A DNA stretch of 64,000 nt from an uncultured Collinsella sp. (GTDB lineage Bacteria > Actinomycetota > Coriobacteriia > Coriobacteriales > Coriobacteriaceae), in NCBI GenBank assembly GCA_902494625.1, contig CABUUB010000002.1, forward strand, positions 1 through 64,000. Reading direction: 5' to 3'. A model generated the notes under the pieces. The model had not been told where the DNA came from. It ran no database searches and saw only the letters and a list, made by a program, of their open reading frames with translations. Positions 60,028-64,000 of the stretch are shown here, piece after piece; within the stretch, counting starts at the first letter, position 1, and each line of letters begins with the position of its first letter. Both the position numbers and the translations under genes were made by a program.

Positions 60028-61368
60028 CTAGCTCTCGATATAGTCTTTCAACTTGCTCGAGCGGCTCGGGTGGCGGAGCTTGGCCAGGGTCTTGGACTCG
60101 ATCTGGCGAATACGCTCGCGCGTGACGCCAAACTCGCGACCGACTTCCTCGAGCGTACGGGGATGTCCGTCGACGAGACCAAAGCGCAGCTCGACAACCT
60201 TGCGCTCGCGATCGGCAAGCGAATCGAGCACCTGGGTGAGCTGCTCCTGGAGCATGGAGAAACTGGCGGCATCGGGCGGAACGATAGCCTGGGAGTCCTC
60301 GATGAAGTCGCCCAGCTGGGAATCCTCTTCCTCACCGATCGGGGTCTCGAGCGACACAGGCTCCTGCGAAATCTTCTGGATCTCGCGGACGCGGTCGGCG
60401 CTCATGTCCATCTCAGCACCGATCTCCTCAGGGGTCGGGTCGCGACCCAGATCCTGGAGGAGCTGGCGTTGCACGCGGACGAGCTTGTTGATGGTCTCGA
60501 CCATGTGCACGGGAATACGGATGGTACGGGCCTGGTCGGCAATAGCGCGCGTAATGGCCTGACGGATCCACCACGTGGCGTACGTGGAGAACTTAAAGCC
60601 CTTCTGGTAGTCGAACTTCTCGACGGCGCGGATCAGACCGAGGTTGCCCTCCTGGATCAGATCCAGGAACAGCATGCCACGGCCGACATAGCGCTTGGCG
60701 ATGGAGACGACCAGACGCAGGTTTGCGCTGATGAGCGCCTGCTTGGCCTCAAGACCAACATTCTCAATACGCGTAAGTCGACGCATCTCGGCGCGGGTGA
60801 GTTCAATCTCGCCTGCATCGGCAGTCTCGAGCTTCTCGGTAGCCTCGAGACCGGCCTCAATCTTCATGGCCAGATCGACCTCTTCAGATGCGGTCAGCAG
60901 GTCGACCTTACCGATCTCCTTGAGGTACATACGAACCGGGTCGCCGGTCAGCATCACCGTGGAGGCATCGATACCGCGCACGCGCGAACGCGAACGAGAC
61001 GTGCGCACGGTGCGCTTCTTCTTGCTCTTAGAAGAGCCCATCTCGGCATCGGCCTGACGGGCCATCTTAAGCTCGTGATCGTCAAGCGAGCCGGAATCGT
61101 GCTCGTCATCATCGAAATCGTCGGTATCGTTATCGTCATCGTCGACGGCCATCGGGGCGTCGTCGTTTCCGCTCGCGGAGATAATCTGGATGCCGCTGTT
61201 GCGCAGCGCGGAATACACCGCGTTGAGCTGCTCATCAGTAACATCGATATCCTTCAGGGCGACCTGAATCTCGTCCTCGGTTACCGAAGTCCTGTTTGAG
61301 CCGTTGCCCATGAGCTTTGCAACGTAGGATTCCAGCCCAGTACCCGTGCTCTCAGTCTTTTTTGGCAC
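60028..61368 (-). CDS. rpoD: Primary RNA polymerase sigma factor RpoD/SigA
   Basis: This 446-residue housekeeping sigma factor has a short region 1 ([20 protein letters not shown]), an Asp-rich then Lys/Arg-rich linker (76-135), region 1.2 ([17 protein letters not shown]), region 2 ([35 protein letters not shown]), region 3 and the region-4 helix-turn-helix [18 protein letters not shown]. It directs transcription of essential genes. dnaG lies about 110 bp upstream on the same strand, the classic dnaG-rpoD pair. The acidic linker is longer than in E. coli relatives of this length class. Confidence 0.97.
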   Translation of the reverse strand: MPKKTESTGTGLESYVAKLMGNGSNRTSVTEDEIQVALKDIDVTDEQLNAVYSALRNSGIQIISASGNDDAPMAVDDDDNDTDDFDDDEHDSGSLDDHELKMARQADAEMGSSKSKKKRTVRTSRSRSRVRGIDASTVMLTGDPVRMYLKEIGKVDLLTASEEVDLAMKIEAGLEATEKLETADAGEIELTRAEMRRLTRIENVGLEAKQALISANLRLVVSIAKRYVGRGMLFLDLIQEGNLGLIRAVEKFDYQKGFKFSTYATWWIRQAITRAIADQARTIRIPVHMVETINKLVRVQRQLLQDLGRDPTPEEIGAEMDMSADRVREIQKISQEPVSLETPIGEEEDSQLGDFIEDSQAIVPPDAASFSMLQEQLTQVLDSLADRERKVVELRFGLVDGHPRTLEEVGREFGVTRERIRQIESKTLAKLRHPSRSSKLKDYIES

Positions 61369-61478
61369 AGATTCTCCCTTCGTAGTCCACAGGACTCAAT
61401 ACTTTAGCACACACATGGACGTCTATACCCAAAATAAAGACAGGATATAGGCGAGAATACGCTGGTTGACCACAACAT

Positions 61479-63608
61479 CTAGGCCTGATCGGCACCCGCG
61501 GTCTCCAAACCGATCAAACGGAACGGGTCGGCCACGCCACCGATCGACTTTTGGAGCTCGCGCTGGCGCTGTGAATCTTGCACCGCCTGCATCGTCAGCA
61601 CGCGACGGGCCTCATCGTCGAGAGAACGGTCCTGGCGCAACTTGGCCTGCGCGGCTCGCATGCGACGTTTGATGGTGTAGAGCTCGAGCGTATCGAGCAT
61701 AAAGACGATATTCGTCTCGGTCGGGTGCTTACTCGTTGCCGAGATGCGCCCGGCGCTGACAAGCGACGCCGCCTCGGGACACACCGCACGCGCCGCATCC
61801 ATGCAGGCCGCAGGATCGGTTCCCGGTGGTGTCGCGAGCACGGCCCACGCAATGGACTCGTGACGCGGGTCGACCCACTCGATAGAACAAATGCGATCGG
61901 CATAGGTGCGGAACAGATCGGGGTAGCTCGTGAGCATCGTCAGCAGCTCGCGCTCCCCCGCCAGGGATTTCCGCTCCAGATCGGTCAAAACAATCGGCAT
62001 CGGCGGAGCTGCCGCCGCGCTTGAGCTATCGGCAACGGGTGCCGCGCTTTCCATCCCCGCCGGCACATCGATTGGCGGCAGATCCTCGTCGGCGTCCACC
62101 GGTGCGGCCCCATAGGCATCAAGCGGAACGTAGTCGTACGGGTCCTCCTCGACCGGTGCGGACACCGGCGGCGTTGCACCCGCGGCCCAGGCACCGCGAC
62201 CGGTACTGCGTGCACCAGCCGCACCGCCGCCCGAGCTTCGTCCCTGCGAACCGCCCGCGCGCTCAGCTTGCGCGCGTTGACGCTCGTAGCTCTGCTCACG
62301 ACGTCGTTCCGCATCCTCGCGATTGGCGACATCGCGAAACACACGACCCGAACTCGCGCGCACGGTCTCCAGGTCCAAACCCAACAGGTCGGCAATCTGG
62401 ATAAAGTACGTGTCGATCATATAGCTGTCACGTAGCGGATAGATGAGCGTCAGCGCGTCCTCGAGCGCTTTGGCGCGACCGCCCGGCGTGGTAATGTCGC
62501 TCGACTCCTGTAGCGAGCGGTACACAAAATCCATGAGGGGCTCGGCCGCGTCAATGCGCGCCTGAAGCTCCTGACCGCCATGCGCCGTGATGAACTCCAT
62601 GGGGTCGTTACCGTCGGGCAGCACCACGCAGCGCAGGTCCATCGAATCCTGCTCGATAAACTGAATCGCGCGGCGAGCAGCCTTTTGACCGGCGGCGTCG
62701 CCGTCAAACATATAGACAATGCGCTTGGCAAAGCGGGTAAGCGTCTTTACGTGATGCTCCGTGAGCGCCGTGCCCAGCGTGGCGACGACGTTTTTGATCC
62801 CTGCCTCCCAGCAGGCGATGCAGTCGGTATAGCCCTCCACCACGATGGCGGTATCCTGCGCGACGATAAACTCCTTGGCCCAGTTAAAGCCGTAGAGGTT
62901 TCGCTTTTTATGAAACACGCTCGTCTCGGCGGTGTTGAGGTACTTAGGCTGACCATCGCCCATGATGCGCCCGCCAAAAGCGATGTTATGACCCTGCTCG
63001 TCAAAAATGGGAAACATCACACGGTCGTAAAAACGGTCGGCGAGCTGTCCGCGCCCACGGCTCACGGCCACGTTGGCGTCAATCATCTCCTGCGGGGTAA
63101 AGCCCGCTTGAGACAGATGAGAAACCAACGCGTTGCGACCCGGCGCAAAACCCAGGCAGTAGCGTCGACAGACATCGCCACCCATACCGCGGCTGGCAAA
63201 GTACTCGCGCGGACGGCTGTCCTTACCGCGCATAAGCATGGTGTGGTAGAACTGAGCCGTCTCGGCGCACAGGTCATAGATGCGAGCGCGCTTGGTGCCG
63301 CGATCGCGCTGCGCACCGGTATCGTGCAGTTCAATGCCCGCACGATCAGCCAAATAGCGGATCGAATCGGGAAAACTCAGGTTCTCGCGCTTCATGATAT
63401 AGGTAAAGACGTCGCCGCCCTCGCCGCAGCCAAAGCAGTGCCACACCTGCGTAGCAGGGATAATGTGAAACGATGGGGTCTTTTCGCCATGAAACGGGCA
63501 GCAGCCCCAAAACTCATGGCCGCGGGGCTTGAGCTCAACCGTTTCCTGCACGATGGCAACCAAGTCCGACGCCGCGCGTACCTGATCTTTTTCCTCATCA
63601 CTAATCAC
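61479..63608 (-). CDS. dnaG: DNA primase
   Basis: This 709-residue primase has a complete zinc finger (CPFHGEKTPSFH with WHCFGCGEGGD), a Toprim core with EGYTDCIACWEAG and MFDGDAAGQKAARRAIQ, and a C-terminal helicase-binding domain from about residue 560. An unusual 90-residue Gly/Arg/Ser-rich and Pro/Ala-rich linker (GGSQGRSSGGGAAGARSTGR, DVPAGMESAAPVADSSSA) joins the last two domains. The ATG at 63608 overlaps the ribF stop by 8 bp, and rpoD lies downstream. Confidence 0.96.
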   Translation of the reverse strand: MISDEEKDQVRAASDLVAIVQETVELKPRGHEFWGCCPFHGEKTPSFHIIPATQVWHCFGCGEGGDVFTYIMKRENLSFPDSIRYLADRAGIELHDTGAQRDRGTKRARIYDLCAETAQFYHTMLMRGKDSRPREYFASRGMGGDVCRRYCLGFAPGRNALVSHLSQAGFTPQEMIDANVAVSRGRGQLADRFYDRVMFPIFDEQGHNIAFGGRIMGDGQPKYLNTAETSVFHKKRNLYGFNWAKEFIVAQDTAIVVEGYTDCIACWEAGIKNVVATLGTALTEHHVKTLTRFAKRIVYMFDGDAAGQKAARRAIQFIEQDSMDLRCVVLPDGNDPMEFITAHGGQELQARIDAAEPLMDFVYRSLQESSDITTPGGRAKALEDALTLIYPLRDSYMIDTYFIQIADLLGLDLETVRASSGRVFRDVANREDAERRREQSYERQRAQAERAGGSQGRSSGGGAAGARSTGRGAWAAGATPPVSAPVEEDPYDYVPLDAYGAAPVDADEDLPPIDVPAGMESAAPVADSSSAAAAPPMPIVLTDLERKSLAGERELLTMLTSYPDLFRTYADRICSIEWVDPRHESIAWAVLATPPGTDPAACMDAARAVCPEAASLVSAGRISATSKHPTETNIVFMLDTLELYTIKRRMRAAQAKLRQDRSLDDEARRVLTMQAVQDSQRQRELQKSIGGVADPFRLIGLETAGADQA

Positions 63609-64000
63609 GGATACTCACCCCCTGCTCACCCAAGTTATGACGGATATCGTCGATATTACCCTCGACGGTCGCGATAAGCTCGTCCAGGGAATCGAACACG
63701 CGAGACGGACGCAGCCAGCGCGTAAACGCCAGCGACACGGAAGCGCCATACAGGTCGCCCGCATAGCCGATCAAGTTGGCCTCGAGATGCGCCGAGGCGG
63801 CATCATCGGCATAGGTCGGCGGCAGGCCGACGTTAACGGCAGCAGGCCATACGGTATCGTCGACCAGCACCAGACCCTCATAGACGCCATCGGCAGGCAC
63901 TTGGATGCCGTCGGGAACCTGGATGTTTGCTGTGGGAAAGCCCATGTCGGAGCCCTCGTGACGGCCAGCCGCCACAACGCCGCGCAGCATATAGGGACGG
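63601..64000 (-). CDS. ribF: Riboflavin kinase/FAD synthetase, C-terminal part (5' end outside window)
   Basis: The visible 133 codons continue past the right edge. They begin RPYMLRGVVAAGRHEGSD, then MGFPTANIQVPDGIQVPADG, and end with the helix FDSLDELIATVEGNIDDIR. This is the RibF flavokinase domain, with the GFPTANI phosphate-binding segment; the N-terminal adenylyltransferase domain lies outside. It would make FMN from riboflavin. Overlap with dnaG by 8 bp implies a ribF-dnaG-rpoD transcript. Confidence 0.9.
   Translation of the reverse strand, partial: RPYMLRGVVAAGRHEGSDMGFPTANIQVPDGIQVPADGVYEGLVLVDDTVWPAAVNVGLPPTYADDAASAHLEANLIGYAGDLYGASVSLAFTRWLRPSRVFDSLDELIATVEGNIDDIRHNLGEQGVSIRD

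Overview
The window looks like a core-genome segment of a GC-rich actinobacterium, most likely a Collinsella-type member of the Coriobacteriia. The grounds are the base composition, Coriobacteria-like protein sequences, an anti-sigma/SigB-type sigma cassette, and a fructose PTS with HPr and enzyme I in one locus. The taxon is an inference; no 16S gene is present. Nearly all genes lie on the minus strand, so transcription runs mostly from right to left.

Layout. (1) 1-7700: a sugar-PTS locus. fruA (EIIBCA), ptsH, ptsI and two 1-phosphofructokinase genes lie on the minus strand, with a divergent RpiR/SIS regulator. (2) 7900-13020: recN, nadK, tlyA, xseB, nusB, an Asp23 protein and efp, a compact housekeeping string. 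(3) 13180-21071: an M24 aminopeptidase, then a degenerate AroB-like protein, aroK, a YqeG-type phosphatase, mltG, ruvX and alaS. (4) 21266-24674: a small membrane-protein gene facing a DUF948/anti-sigma/sigma/AI-2E-exporter operon. (5) 24775-33982: rarA, dgt, an A24 prepilin peptidase, a processive GT2, an RluA synthase, lspA and ileS, the last behind a T-box leader. (6) 34469-44459: an iron-dependent alcohol (glycerol-type) dehydrogenase, a DUF523 protein, ftsH, cobO, a RAYT element, a MATE exporter, an rRNA/tRNA methyltransferase, folA, thyA and a DUF134-NifX fusion. (7) 44580-59460: the classical string ffh, ftsY, smc, rnc, acpP, plsX, rpmF, yceD, a DivIVA-like gene, coaD, rsmD, recG, a DAK2 kinase and an Asp23 protein. 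(8) 59656-64000: two identical tRNA-Asn genes, rpoD, dnaG and the 3' part of ribF.

The most unusual feature is a 1.05-kb REP-associated tyrosine transposase (RAYT) cassette at 38607-39656. Both ends are built from 27-bp REP hairpins with CTAG at each unit boundary. It sits exactly between two convergent genes whose TAG stop codons are both supplied by the bordering CTAG. The empty site can be reconstructed as a single CTAG in which the two stops overlapped. A separate head-to-head copy of the same REP lies at 59923-59979. A second hairpin family carrying GGGGACAG in its loop forms near-identical terminators directly behind two unrelated genes (27917-27959 and 35564-35606). Four further large palindromes (4179-4307, 4404-4490, 7729-7890, 14343-14405) are also unexplained by genes.

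Other points of interest are a dehydroquinate-synthase-like protein that has lost all recognisable metal ligands although it sits beside an intact aroK, an attenuator-like hairpin between ptsH and ptsI, palindromic operators upstream of the rpiR and DUF134-NifX genes, and a sigma-factor operon whose first visible terminator lies beyond an oppositely oriented small gene. Starts were moved inward from the longest open frame wherever a Shine-Dalgarno sequence and family homology favoured an internal codon.
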